A DNA stretch of 64,000 bases from Mycolicibacter terrae. GTDB taxonomy: Bacteria; Actinomycetota; Actinomycetes; Mycobacteriales; Mycobacteriaceae. The DNA is taken from assembly GCF_010727125.1 (NCBI RefSeq), contig NZ_AP022564.1, positions 3,658,001 through 3,722,000 of the forward strand. The letters run 5' to 3'. Within the stretch, counting starts at the first letter, position 1. Each line of letters opens with the position of its first letter. Position numbers and translations under genes: made by a program. Positions 39,863 to 48,735 of this stretch are shown piece by piece. The notes below the pieces were generated by a model. The model did no database searches and had not been told where the DNA came from. It worked only from the letters and a program-made list of their open reading frames with translations.

Positions 39863-40741
39863 ATGTCTGAAAAGGCCAGCTTTGCACAGTGGATCGAAGG
39901 CGCGCGGCCCCGCACCCTGCCCAACGCCATCGCCCCGGTGATCGCCGGTACCGGTGCGGCGGCCTGGCTGGGCGCCGCGGTGTGGTGGAAGGCGCTGTTG
40001 GCGCTGACCGTCGCCGTCGCACTGATCATCGGGGTGAACTACGCCAACGACTACTCCGACGGCATCCGCGGCACCGACGACGACCGGACCGGCCCGCTGC
40101 GGTTGGTGGGCTCGCGGCTGGCCGCACCGCGATCGGTGCTGACGGCGGCGATCATCGCCTTGACGGTGGGCGCGCTGGCCGGTTTGGCGCTGGCCCTGCT
40201 CAGTGCCCCGTGGCTGCTGGCCGTCGGTGCGGCCTGTATCGCCGGGGCGTGGCTGTACACCGGCGGGTCGCGTCCGTACGGCTACACCGGCCTGGGCGAG
40301 GTGGCGGTGTTCGTGTTCTTCGGTCTGGTCGCGGTGCTGGGCACCCAGTACACCCAGGCGCTGCGGGTGGACTGGGTCGGGGCCGCACTGGCGGTCGGCA
40401 TCGGGGCGCTGTCCTCGGCGGTGCTGGTGGCCAACAATCTGCGCGACATCGCCACCGACGAGCCGGCCGGCAAGATCACCCTGGCGGTGCGACTCGGGGA
40501 CGCCCGCACCCGGGTGCTGTTCCAGCTGCTGCTGGCGCTGGCCGGGGTGCTGACGCTGGCGCTGATGCGGGCCACTCCGTGGTGTGCGGCCGGCCTGATC
40601 GCCACACCGTTGGCGCTACGGGCGATCGCCCCGGTGCGCACCGGGAAGGGCGGCGTGGCGCTGATCCCGGTGCTGCGCGACACCGGGTTCACGATGCTGG
40701 TGTGGGCGATCGTGGAGGCGGTGGCCTTATCCCTGGGTTGA
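39863..40741 (+). CDS. menA: 1,4-dihydroxy-2-naphthoate prenyltransferase
   Basis: Membrane enzyme that attaches the prenyl chain to DHNA, giving demethylmenaquinone. The 292-residue protein has about nine helices and the two Asp-rich prenyl-diphosphate motifs, NYANDYSDGIRGTDDDR and NNLRDIATDEPAGK. The ATG at 39863 follows AAGGA. It equals Rv0534c; fabH, which follows menA in M. tuberculosis, is absent here. A 13-base inverted repeat starts at the stop codon. Confidence 0.95.
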   Translation: MSEKASFAQWIEGARPRTLPNAIAPVIAGTGAAAWLGAAVWWKALLALTVAVALIIGVNYANDYSDGIRGTDDDRTGPLRLVGSRLAAPRSVLTAAIIALTVGALAGLALALLSAPWLLAVGAACIAGAWLYTGGSRPYGYTGLGEVAVFVFFGLVAVLGTQYTQALRVDWVGAALAVGIGALSSAVLVANNLRDIATDEPAGKITLAVRLGDARTRVLFQLLLALAGVLTLALMRATPWCAAGLIATPLALRAIAPVRTGKGGVALIPVLRDTGFTMLVWAIVEAVALSLG

Positions 40742-40797
40742 CTCTGCGCTGACCAGACAAAAGTGTGAGTGGATCCCGTGGTAGGCGCAGAGTCAAC
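40737..40797. repeat. inverted repeat, 13-bp arms, between convergent genes
   Basis: GTTGACTCTGCGC (40737-40749, including the menA stop) is exactly complemented at 40785-40797, with a 35-base loop. It separates menA from the convergent DUF4229 gene and may work as a bidirectional transcription end, or be a dispersed palindrome. Confidence 0.75.
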
Positions 40798-40807
40798 GCG
40801 GCCGCGC

Positions 40808-41104
40808 TCACTCCCCGCGCAGCCGGGCCTGCAATTGCTCGCGGTCCCGCCGGCGCCGCTCACCGGCCAAGGCCAAGCTGGCGGTGGCACGCCGGCGCAG
40901 CGGAGTGAAGACCCACATGCCCAACGGCAGCGCGATGATCAGCGCCAGCAGCACCGCGACGATCGGCGGGAAGTCGCTGAGCCCGATCAGCTGCCCCAGC
41001 CCGTAGATCACCGCACTCAACACGACCACCAGCGCCAGCCGCGCCGCGGTGTACACGATCACATCGACGACCGCACGGCCCCATGGAGCCCGACCTGTTG
41101 TCAC
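40808..41104 (-). CDS. DUF4229 membrane protein (Rv0531-like)
   Basis: A 98-residue protein with two helices (VIVYTAARLALVVVLSAVIYGLG and FPPIVAVLLALIIALPLGMWVF) followed by a basic cytoplasmic tail RRRRDREQLQARLRG. Such DUF4229 proteins are common beside cytochrome c maturation genes in actinobacteria; function unknown. The GTG at 41104 is taken as start; a TTG at 41113 is also possible. Confidence 0.75.
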   Translation of the reverse strand: MTTGRAPWGRAVVDVIVYTAARLALVVVLSAVIYGLGQLIGLSDFPPIVAVLLALIIALPLGMWVFTPLRRRATASLALAGERRRRDREQLQARLRGE

Positions 41105-41180
41105 GCTGACCAAGCCTACTGTCGGGTCCCAGAGGGTCCGGCGGCGCTCACGGTATATTCGGCGCCAGGAGGTGACGCAC

Positions 41181-41330
41181 GTGCTCTACCTGCTCCTCGT
41201 GCTGGCCCTGGGGACACTGATCTACATCGCTCTGCGCGCCAATCGCGCGCGGCCGAAGACCCGCGTCATCGGACCGGACGACGACCCGGACTTCCTGTGG
41301 CAGCTCAGCCACGGCGACAACCAGCCGTAG
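41181..41330 (+). CDS. small single-helix membrane protein
   Basis: A 49-residue protein: an N-terminal helix YLLLVLALGTLIYIALRA and a polar tail KTRVIGPDDDPDFLWQLSHG. AGGAGG lies eight bases before the GTG at 41181, which fixes the start and rules out the longer frame. I recall a similar small gene at the Rv0530A position. Function unknown. Confidence 0.7.
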   Translation: MLYLLLVLALGTLIYIALRANRARPKTRVIGPDDDPDFLWQLSHGDNQP

Positions 41331-41345
41331 GGCGCTGACCGCCCT
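41329..41345. terminator. short GC hairpin between convergent genes
   Basis: AGGGCG (41329-41334) pairs with CGCCCT (41340-41345) across a five-base loop, right after the small gene's stop. No T-tract follows, so it is at most a weak terminator. Confidence 0.35.
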
Positions 41346-41353
41346 GCTTCGAC

Positions 41354-42688
41354 CTAGACGAAGTGCTGGTTGAACCGGTCGTCGCCCGGGAAGGCTTCGG
41401 CGACGATGGCGGCCAGCTCAACCAGGGCCTCGCGGGTCTCCCGCTTCAGGCGCAGCAGGTCGATCTCGGCGCCCTCTTCCAGGTGCGGGTCGAACGGCAC
41501 CAGTCGCACCGCCCGGCACCGCCGGGAGAAGTGGTCGACCACCTTCTGCATGTCGACCTTGCCGCCGCGTGGCCGCACGGCGTTGATCACCGCGATCGAA
41601 TTGCGCACCAGGTCCTCGTGGCCGTGCGCGTCCAGCCAGTCCAGCGTCGCCGAGGCGCTGCGGGCGCCGTCGACCGAACCGGAACTGACCACGATCATGG
41701 TGTCGGCCTTGGCCAGCACCGCTGACATGGCCGAGTGCATCAGGCCGGTGCCGCAGTCGGTCAGCACCAGGCTGTAGAACCGCTCCAGCACCTGCAGGGT
41801 GCGGGCGTAGTCCTCGGCGCTGAACGCCTCCGACACGGCCGGGTCGCTCTCCGAGGCCAGCACCTCCAGCCGGCTGGGGCCCTGGTTGGTGTAGCTGCGG
41901 ACGTCGCTGTAGCGCTGAATGCCGTCCGCGTCGCGCAGCAGGTGACGCACCGTCGCCGGGGTCTCCATCGGCACCTTCTGGCTCAGCGTGCCGCGGTCGG
42001 GGTTGGCGTCCACGGCCACCACCCGATCGCCGCGGATGGATGCGAAGGTGGCTCCCAGCGTGGCGGTGATGGTGGTCTTGCCGACACCCCCCTTCAGCGA
42101 CAGCACCGCGATCCGGTGGCAACCCTGCAGCGGCCGGTTGACCTGCACCACCAGGTCGTTATAGCGGGCGGTGCGGGGACTCTCCCCGACGTTGATCAGC
42201 TGGCCGGACAGCACATAGAGCAGTCGGCGCCAGCCGGACGACGGCGGCGGTTTGACCTGCCGCAACAGTGACGTGGTGGACAGGTCAGAGAACGGTGCGA
42301 TGGACTCCGCCGGGCGGTACGGGGCGTTCCCGCCGCCGGGGACGCCGCCCGGGGCGCCGCCGTAGTAGACCGGAGCCGGGTTCTCCATCGGCTGCGGGAC
42401 CCAGGTCGCCGGACCGGGGCTCCACTGCTGTTGCTGGGCCTGGGTCTCGGTGGGCGCCGGCCACGGGTCGACCGGTTCGGAGAACCGGCGTTCGGTGCGG
42501 AAACCACCGAAAGACCTGGTCGCGGCCCCTTCGGCGGCCTCGCTCTGCTGCTGTAGCGGCCCGGTGTCGGGGTTGCCGGCCGAGGCGTCGTCGGCCCCGG
42601 CGACCTGCTGATACGGCCGGAACTGGGTGGTCGGATGATCTGTCACGTCGTGGCCCTGGGTGGCATCACCCGGTGCGTGGTCAGACAC
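41354..42688 (-). CDS. MinD/ParA-type ATPase with Pro/Gln-rich N-terminus (Rv0530-like)
   Basis: A 444-residue protein. The first 165 residues are low-complexity (Pro, Gln, Gly). The C-terminal ATPase has the deviant Walker A LSLKGGVGKTTITATLG, switch AVDANPDRGTLSQ and TDCGTGLMHSAMSAVLAKAD. This layout is that of EspI-like and other mycobacterial MinD-like proteins; the GTG at 42688 with GGGGAG upstream is the start. It lies before the cytochrome c maturation operon as Rv0530 does. The process it serves (secretion, partition or other) is unknown. Confidence 0.85.
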   Translation of the reverse strand: MSDHAPGDATQGHDVTDHPTTQFRPYQQVAGADDASAGNPDTGPLQQQSEAAEGAATRSFGGFRTERRFSEPVDPWPAPTETQAQQQQWSPGPATWVPQPMENPAPVYYGGAPGGVPGGGNAPYRPAESIAPFSDLSTTSLLRQVKPPPSSGWRRLLYVLSGQLINVGESPRTARYNDLVVQVNRPLQGCHRIAVLSLKGGVGKTTITATLGATFASIRGDRVVAVDANPDRGTLSQKVPMETPATVRHLLRDADGIQRYSDVRSYTNQGPSRLEVLASESDPAVSEAFSAEDYARTLQVLERFYSLVLTDCGTGLMHSAMSAVLAKADTMIVVSSGSVDGARSASATLDWLDAHGHEDLVRNSIAVINAVRPRGGKVDMQKVVDHFSRRCRAVRLVPFDPHLEEGAEIDLLRLKRETREALVELAAIVAEAFPGDDRFNQHFV

Positions 42689-42781
42689 TGATATCTCCCC
42701 CATCGCGGTGGTTGGGTCGAGTCGGTGGACGTCTGTTACCGCAGGGTAGCGCAGCTGTCCTAAGCGTATCTGTCAGCAGCG

Positions 42782-43759
42782 TTAGCCGACTCCGGCATAG
42801 GAGTGCAGTCCGACGGTCACCAGATTGACGAAGAACAGGTTGAAAATCATCGCCACGAACCCGGCGACGTTGATCCAGGCCGCCTTGTAGTCCCGCCACC
42901 CGGCCGTCGACCTGGCATGCAGATAGGCGGCGTAGATGATCCAGGCGACGAACGACACCGTCTCCTTGGGGTCCCATCCCCAGTAGCGGCCCCAGGCACC
43001 TTCGGCCCAGATTGCGCCGAAGATCACGCCGAAGCCGAATACCGGGAACGCGAAAATCGTCGTCCGATAGGCGATGCGGTCCAGGGTCTGCGCGTCCGGC
43101 AATCGTCGCACCATCCGGGCCAGCGGCCCCGGGGCGTCGGGGTCGCTCAGTCGCGACGACCGCACCAGAAACAGGATGCTGGCCACCCCGGCCACCAGGA
43201 ACACCCCCGAGCCGATACTGACCACCGACACGTGGATCGGCAGCCAATAGGACTGCAACGCCGGCATCACCGGTGCGGCGGTGGCGTAGAGCCAGCGCCC
43301 GGAGACCGTCAGCAGGATCAGCAGCGGCAGCAGCACGAACACCCACAGGCCGCGGTGCTGCGGACGGCGCAGTGCGACCGCGGCGGCCACCACCCCGGAG
43401 AAGCAGGTCAGGTTGATGAACTCATACATGTTGCCCCACGGCGGGCGCAGCGTGGCGGCGCCGCGGAACACGATGCAGGCCAGCAGCAGCGCGATACCCA
43501 GGTAGACCAGGGCCAGCCCGGCGCCGCCCGCCCGCTCGCCGAAGGGCCGCCGCGGCGCGGGCAGCACCACGCCGGGGGTGGCGCTGTCGGCCCGCACCGC
43601 CCCGGCGCCCACCAGCTCGGCCTCGGCGGGGGTACGGGCGCGGCTGGAGGCCAGTTCGACGGCCAGCAGCAGCATGGCGATGACGAGCACGATCAGCGCC
43701 GAGGTGAACGCCCAGTCGGAGTAGCGCGCCAGCCCGATGTCGATATGGGTGGTGTTCAT
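42782..43759 (-). CDS. ccsB: System II cytochrome c biogenesis protein CcsB/CcsA
   Basis: A 325-residue polytopic membrane protein that delivers heme to apocytochrome c together with ResB. The WWD heme-binding motif is AEGAWGRYWGWDPKETVSFVAW, with flanking histidines in PIHVSVVSIGSG and YAAYLHARS. About eight helices are visible. It starts directly after the resB stop (TAGATG) and is the last gene of the operon (Rv0529). Confidence 0.93.
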   Translation of the reverse strand: MNTTHIDIGLARYSDWAFTSALIVLVIAMLLLAVELASSRARTPAEAELVGAGAVRADSATPGVVLPAPRRPFGERAGGAGLALVYLGIALLLACIVFRGAATLRPPWGNMYEFINLTCFSGVVAAAVALRRPQHRGLWVFVLLPLLILLTVSGRWLYATAAPVMPALQSYWLPIHVSVVSIGSGVFLVAGVASILFLVRSSRLSDPDAPGPLARMVRRLPDAQTLDRIAYRTTIFAFPVFGFGVIFGAIWAEGAWGRYWGWDPKETVSFVAWIIYAAYLHARSTAGWRDYKAAWINVAGFVAMIFNLFFVNLVTVGLHSYAGVG

Positions 43760-45439
43760 CTAGATCTCCTTGCCGAACAGCCGGGCTGAGTCACGGGCGC
43801 CACTCCTCCCCGTCGCTGCGCTCCGCATCATCGTGTCGCGCAGCCGCTCGAACTCGTCACCCCAGCCGGAGTTGTCGGTGCGTGCCAGCCCGCCCAGCTC
43901 GACGTTCACCGTACCGGTCGGCCGGGTGGACTCCGCCGGGGTGATCCGGATCCAGATCCGGCGACGGCGCACCGCCAGCGACACCACCAGGCCGGCCATC
44001 ATCGTCATCGCGAACACCAGCACCCAGACCGCGGCCGGATCATGCGACAGCTGGATGTTGATGAACGGCACGGCGCCGTCGAAGCGCACCCGGGTGCCGT
44101 CATCGAGGCGGATCTCCTCACCGGGCTTCAGGTTGGACCGGGCCACCTTGGTCAGGCGGCCCTGGTGGATCAGCCGGGAATCCAGCGTGAACAGCCCCTG
44201 CGGCCGGCCGGTGTCCAGACCGGTGTCGCCGCGGTAGACGTCGATCGCCACCGCGGGGTCGTGCAGCGCCGGGAACCCCGACGACAACAACCCGTCGTCG
44301 AGTTCCGCGGTCGGCGCGAACAGCCCCTGGATCCCGATCTGGTGCTTGCGGCGTTCGCTCGCGTCGGGATAGGTCCCGGCCGGGGGGTCGATGCGTACCG
44401 CGCCGGAGGACAGCAGGGTCAGCGGGTTGTCCGGGCGGAACTGCACCGTCTGGGTACGGGTCTGCCCGTCCGGGAAGATCACCGTGAAAGTGGGGGCGTA
44501 GCCGTGGCCCTGCAGGTAAGCCCGGACTCCGCCCACCCGCAGCGGATGGTTGACCTCCAACAGGTACGGGCGCCAGCGGTCGGCGCTGAGGTCCTCGCCG
44601 GCCTGGTAGTCGATGTGCGCGGTGAAGGAGGTGGCCAACCCGGAGGCCAGGTAGTTGGCGTCGAAGTCGTTGACCCGGATGCACATCGGGTGCAGCCGGG
44701 TGCCGTCGACGGTGGTGCCGGCGCGGAACGAGTCGAACGCCGCCGGGGATGCCGAGCAGAACCCGGGCCCACCGTCGGCGATCACCATCACGTTGCCCTC
44801 GTAGCCGAACAGCCGGCCGACCGCGACCGACGCCAACAGACCCAGCAGCGCGAAATGGAAGACCAGGTTGCCGAATTCGCGCAGATAGCCCTTCTCCGCG
44901 GAGATTTCGACGGCGCCGCCGGCGGAGCGGGTGGTCCGCCGCCAGCCGCGCAGCCGCCCGGCCAGCTCTGCACCGAGTTCGTCGGCATCGCCGGCCAGTT
45001 GCGTCTCGGCGTGTTTGGGCAGCCGGGCCAGATTGCGCGGCGCGGCGACCGGGCTGGCGCGCAGATTGCGCAGGTGCTCAAGGGTCCGCGGGGTCAGGCA
45101 GCCGATCAGCGAGATGCACAGCAGCACATAGATGGCGGTGAACCAGAAACTGGAGAAGACGTCGAACGCCTCCAGCCGGTTCAGCCATGGCCCGAGCACT
45201 GGGTGCAGCGCCAGGTACTCGTCGACTTTGGCGGCGTTGAGGTTACGTTGCGGCAGCAGTGCCCCGGGGATCGCCGCCAGCGCGAGCAAGAACAGCAGCA
45301 CCAGCGCGGTGCCCATGGAGGTCAGCGCCCGCCAGGTGTTGCGGCCCCGGGCGGTGAGCCTCGCGAGCAGACGCGGAATCGCACGCGTGGAGCCCGCGTC
45401 GTGCGATTCCGCGTCTGCTCGCGGGGGTGAGGTGACCAT
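43760..45439 (-). CDS. resB: System II cytochrome c biogenesis protein ResB
   Basis: A 559-residue partner of CcsB. Helices at about 44-62 (MGTALVLLFLLALAAIPGALL), 95-115 (FWFTAIYVLLCISLIGCLTP), 185-205 and near 470 flank a large external domain containing GPGFCSASPAAFDSFRAGT and INDFDANY-like VNDFDANYLASG. The ATG at 45439 overlaps the ccdA stop. The first 30 codons are formed largely from a 24-base inverted repeat (SRADAESHDAG...IPRLLAR), so the N-terminus is probably an added, unconserved piece. Confidence 0.93.
   Translation of the reverse strand: MVTSPPRADAESHDAGSTRAIPRLLARLTARGRNTWRALTSMGTALVLLFLLALAAIPGALLPQRNLNAAKVDEYLALHPVLGPWLNRLEAFDVFSSFWFTAIYVLLCISLIGCLTPRTLEHLRNLRASPVAAPRNLARLPKHAETQLAGDADELGAELAGRLRGWRRTTRSAGGAVEISAEKGYLREFGNLVFHFALLGLLASVAVGRLFGYEGNVMVIADGGPGFCSASPAAFDSFRAGTTVDGTRLHPMCIRVNDFDANYLASGLATSFTAHIDYQAGEDLSADRWRPYLLEVNHPLRVGGVRAYLQGHGYAPTFTVIFPDGQTRTQTVQFRPDNPLTLLSSGAVRIDPPAGTYPDASERRKHQIGIQGLFAPTAELDDGLLSSGFPALHDPAVAIDVYRGDTGLDTGRPQGLFTLDSRLIHQGRLTKVARSNLKPGEEIRLDDGTRVRFDGAVPFINIQLSHDPAAVWVLVFAMTMMAGLVVSLAVRRRRIWIRITPAESTRPTGTVNVELGGLARTDNSGWGDEFERLRDTMMRSAATGRSGARDSARLFGKEI
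45362..45423. repeat. perfect inverted repeat, 24-bp arms, inside resB 5' coding
   Basis: The 24 bases at 45362-45385 (beginning CGCGAGCAGACGCGG) are the exact reverse complement of 45400-45423, with a 14-base loop. From memory, similar GCGAGCAGACGC palindromes occur scattered in mycobacterial genomes. Here it is translated as part of the ResB N-terminus. Confidence 0.9.
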
Positions 45440-46218
45440 CAGATCGGCAGCCTGACGTCGGAGACCAGCCCGTCGCGCACCGCGGCCACAAAGTGGCTCC
45501 ACACGCCGGTGACCAACGCCAACCCGACCACGATCAGCAGCACCCCGCCCAGAATCTGCATGGCCCGGGTGTGCCGGCGCAGCCAGCCCAGCCCGGCCAC
45601 CGCGCTGGCCGAGCCGAAGGCCAGCGCCACGAACGGGATGCCCAATCCCAGGCAGTAGGCGATCACCAGCGTCACGCCGCGGGCCACGCCGGAGCCGTCG
45701 GTGGCCGAGGCGACGGCGATGACCCCGGTCAGCGTCGGCCCCAGGCACGGGGTCCAGCCCAGCGCGAACACCGCGCCCAGAAGCGGCGCCCCCAGCACCG
45801 TCGACAGTCGTTGCGGGGTGAAGCGGAACTGGCGCTGCAGCGCCGGGACGAAACCGATGAACACCAGGCCCATCGCGATCGTCACCACGCCGCCGATCCG
45901 CTCCAGCGCCACCTGATTGCGGATCAGCGTGGAGGTCATGCCCAGCACGGCGACCGAGCCGAGCAGAAACACCGCGGTGAATCCGGCGACGAACAGCCCC
46001 GCCGACCCCGCGACGCGCCACCTCGCTGACGGCGGCGCCTTGAACGCACCGGCCTCCGGTTGTTCGTCGACGCCCACCACCGCGGCCAGATACGACAGGT
46101 AGCCCGGCACCAGCGGCACCACGCACGGCGAGGCGAACGACACCAGACCGGCCAGCGCCGACACCGCGACGGCCAGCAGCAGCGGGCCGGTGGTGGCGAT
46201 GGCGGTGAGGCTGCTCAC
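45439..46218 (-). CDS. ccdA: CcdA thiol-disulfide membrane transporter
   Basis: A 259-residue DsbD/CcdA-type protein that carries reducing equivalents from cytoplasmic thioredoxin across the membrane to the heme-attachment pathway. Six helices carry the paired cysteines in VSFASPCVVPLVPGYLSYL and ALGWTPCLGPTLTG. It overlaps the upstream thioredoxin-like gene by four bases and resB by the stop codon (Rv0527 position). Confidence 0.93.
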   Translation of the reverse strand: MSSLTAIATTGPLLLAVAVSALAGLVSFASPCVVPLVPGYLSYLAAVVGVDEQPEAGAFKAPPSARWRVAGSAGLFVAGFTAVFLLGSVAVLGMTSTLIRNQVALERIGGVVTIAMGLVFIGFVPALQRQFRFTPQRLSTVLGAPLLGAVFALGWTPCLGPTLTGVIAVASATDGSGVARGVTLVIAYCLGLGIPFVALAFGSASAVAGLGWLRRHTRAMQILGGVLLIVVGLALVTGVWSHFVAAVRDGLVSDVRLPI

Positions 46219-46805
46219 TGCGGCTCCTCGGCAGCCAACCGTGCCACCACCGGCTGCAGGTCTTCGGCGAGCACCTCGCGCAGGAACACCGCGGCGACCC
46301 GGTGCTGTCGGTCGAGCACCATGGTTGCCGGGATGACCGACGACGGATACCGGCCGCCGAACGCGATCATGGTGCGCATCGCCGGGTCGTAAATCGACGG
46401 ATAGGTGATCCGGCGGTCTTTGATGAAGTCGCGGGAGGCCTGCGGCTCGGGATCACGGACGTCGATGCCCAGAAACGCCACCCCGTCGGCGCGGGTCTGG
46501 TCGTAAACCTGTTGCAGCTGGCTGATTTCGGTGCGGCACGGCCCGCACCACTGCCCCCACACGTTGATGACGACGACCCGGCCGGCGAAGTCCTCGACGC
46601 CGACGGTGCGTTCGGGGTCCATCAGGTCGGGCCCGGAGATCTTGCCCGGCCGGCCACGGGTCTCCGGCGGGTCGTAGAAGATGTCGGTCTTGCCGCCGGG
46701 TGAGACGAACTCGAAGGTGCCGCCCTGCGTCACCGCGTCGTCGCCGACCGAGCAGCCCGAGATCAGGGCGGCAGCCACCACCCCGGCGATCAACACCGCC
46801 CGCAT
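46215..46805 (-). CDS. exported thioredoxin-like lipoprotein (ResA/TlpA type)
   Basis: A 196-residue thioredoxin. The signal peptide MRAVLIAGVVAAALISGC ends in a lipobox with Cys18. The redox site is VWGQWCGPCRTEI, and PSSVIPATMVLD is the cis-Pro loop. It would reduce apocytochrome c cysteines using electrons from CcdA, its overlapping neighbour (Rv0526). Confidence 0.93.
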   Translation of the reverse strand: MRAVLIAGVVAAALISGCSVGDDAVTQGGTFEFVSPGGKTDIFYDPPETRGRPGKISGPDLMDPERTVGVEDFAGRVVVINVWGQWCGPCRTEISQLQQVYDQTRADGVAFLGIDVRDPEPQASRDFIKDRRITYPSIYDPAMRTMIAFGGRYPSSVIPATMVLDRQHRVAAVFLREVLAEDLQPVVARLAAEEPQ

Positions 46806-46807
46806 CG

Positions 46808-47410
46808 TCAGCCGCCGGACGGGACACGGTAGTCGACGTCGACCAGCCGATCACCGTCATAGACCAGCGTGGTCACCGAACCCACGTCGCACTGCCGCCG
46901 GCGAGGGTCGTGCCAGAGCTTCTTGCCGCTCAGGTGTTGTCGCACCGTCCACACCGGCAGCTGGTGGCTGACGCACACCACCTCGTGGCCGGCGGCGCGG
47001 GACCGGGCCTTGTCCACCGCGGTGGCCATCCGGTCGGCGATCTGGGCATAGGGTTCGCCCCATGTCGGGGTGAGCGGGTTGCGCAGGTGCCACCAGTACC
47101 GCGGGTTGCGCCAGGCGCCATCGCCCGGCGAAACCCGTTTGCCCTCAAAAATATTGGCCGACTCGATCAGGTTTTCGTCGGTTTCGACCGGCAGGCCGTG
47201 GCGGGCGGCGATGGGCGCGGCGGTCTCCTGGGCGCGCTGTAGCGGCGAGGCGACCACGGCGACGATGTCGCGGCCGGCCAGCATCTCGGCGGCCGCAACG
47301 GCCTGGGCCCGGCCGGTGTCGGAGAGCCGGAAACCCGGGAGCCGGCCATAGAGAATGCGGTCCGGATTGTGGACCTCGCCGTGGCGAATCAGGTGTACGC
47401 GGGTCTGCAT
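46808..47410 (-). CDS. histidine phosphatase (phosphoglycerate mutase fold)
   Basis: A 200-residue protein with the catalytic LIRHGEVHNPD at the N-terminus, ASPLQRAQETAAPIAARHG and the second histidine in VVCVSHQLPVW. The substrate is not known; its place between hemL and the cytochrome c operon is conserved (Rv0525). The ATG at 47410 overlaps the hemL stop (TGATG). Confidence 0.88.
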   Translation of the reverse strand: MQTRVHLIRHGEVHNPDRILYGRLPGFRLSDTGRAQAVAAAEMLAGRDIVAVVASPLQRAQETAAPIAARHGLPVETDENLIESANIFEGKRVSPGDGAWRNPRYWWHLRNPLTPTWGEPYAQIADRMATAVDKARSRAAGHEVVCVSHQLPVWTVRQHLSGKKLWHDPRRRQCDVGSVTTLVYDGDRLVDVDYRVPSGG

Positions 47411-48735
47411 CAGGGTCTCGACTCCGGGGTGGTGGCGGCACGGGCCGCTTGGGCTGCGGCGGGTAGCGCAGCGGCGATCCGTTCGAAAGCGTCGTCGGTG
47501 AGGGCGGCCGAGACGAACCAGGCCTCGAAAGCACTGCACGGCGGGTAGACGCCGGCTTCCAGCAGGGCGTGGAAGAACGGCGGAAAACGCCAGGTCTCGC
47601 TCGCCCGGGCGGCGGCGAAGTCGGTGACCGGCTCCGCGGAGAAGAACACGCTGAACATGTTGCCGGCCCGCGGAATCTGGTGCGCCACAACGGCATCGGT
47701 CAAGGCCTCGGACAGCAGAGCGGTCAGTCGGTCGGCGTTGCGGTCCAGCGCGGCATAGACACCGTCGTCGGCGGCGCGCAGGGTGGCCAGCCCGGCGGCG
47801 ACCGCCACCGGGTTCCCCGACAGCGTGCCCGCCTGGTAGACCGGCCCCAGCGGTGCCAGCCGGTCCATCACCTCGGAGCGACCGCCGAAGGCCGCGGCGG
47901 GCAGCCCGCCGCTGATCACCTTGCCGAAGGTGAACAGGTCGGCGTCCACCGGGTCAATCCCGTACCAACCGCTGGGGCTGACCCGGAATCCGGTCATCAC
48001 CTCGTCGACGATCAGCAACGCCCCGTGTTCGGCGGTGACGGCCCGCAGGTCGGCATTGAAGCCGGGTGCGGGCGGCACCACGCCCATGTTGCCGGGGCTG
48101 GCCTCGGTGATGACGGCGGCGATCTGGTCACCGAATTCGGCGAAGGCCCGCCGAACCGCCTCGATGTCGTTGTAGGGCAAGACGATGGTGTCGGCGGCGG
48201 TGGCGCCGGTGACCCCCGGCGATGACGGCAAGGCCAAGGTGGCCACCCCGGAGCCGGCGTCGGCGAGCAGCGCGTCGACGTGACCGTGGTAGCAGCCGGA
48301 GAACTTGACGACCTTGGGCCGGCCGGTGAAGCCGCGGGCCAGCCGCAGCGCGCTCATGGTGGCCTCCGTGCCGGAGTTGACCAGCCGAACCTTGTGCACC
48401 GCGGGCACCCGGCCGATGATCTCGGCCGCCAGCTCGGTCTCGGTGCGCGTCGGCGCCCCGAAGGACAGGCCGGCACCGGCTGCGGCGCGGACCGCCTCGA
48501 CCACCGCCGGGTGGGCGTGGCCGAGGATCATCGGCCCCCAGGAGCAGACCAGGTCCACATACCGGTTGCCGTCGGCGTCGGTGAGCCAGCAGCCCCGGGC
48601 CTCGGTGATGAACCGGGGTGTACCCCCCACCGAGGCGAACGCCCGTGCCGGCGAGTTGACTCCGCCGGGAATCACCGCGCAGGCCTCGGCGAACAACCGC
48701 TCCGATGCCGCCGTGGTCCGATCCGCACTAGCCAC
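47410..48735 (-). CDS. hemL: glutamate-1-semialdehyde 2,1-aminomutase
   Basis: PLP enzyme that makes 5-aminolevulinate in the C5 heme pathway; HemB, later in the window, uses its product. The 441-residue protein has GGVNSPARAF, the PLP lysine in FTFGKVISGGLPAAAFGG, VNSGTEATMSALRLARGFTGR and DEVMTGFR. It starts GTG and heads the leftward operon that runs through ccsB. Confidence 0.96.
   Translation of the reverse strand: MASADRTTAASERLFAEACAVIPGGVNSPARAFASVGGTPRFITEARGCWLTDADGNRYVDLVCSWGPMILGHAHPAVVEAVRAAAGAGLSFGAPTRTETELAAEIIGRVPAVHKVRLVNSGTEATMSALRLARGFTGRPKVVKFSGCYHGHVDALLADAGSGVATLALPSSPGVTGATAADTIVLPYNDIEAVRRAFAEFGDQIAAVITEASPGNMGVVPPAPGFNADLRAVTAEHGALLIVDEVMTGFRVSPSGWYGIDPVDADLFTFGKVISGGLPAAAFGGRSEVMDRLAPLGPVYQAGTLSGNPVAVAAGLATLRAADDGVYAALDRNADRLTALLSEALTDAVVAHQIPRAGNMFSVFFSAEPVTDFAAARASETWRFPPFFHALLEAGVYPPCSAFEAWFVSAALTDDAFERIAAALPAAAQAARAATTPESRP

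Noticed and set aside
43760..46126. 788-codon minus frame continuing upstream of resB
   Set aside because: The added N-terminal part is antisense-frame reading of ccdA; the ATG at 45439 overlapping the ccdA stop is the natural start.
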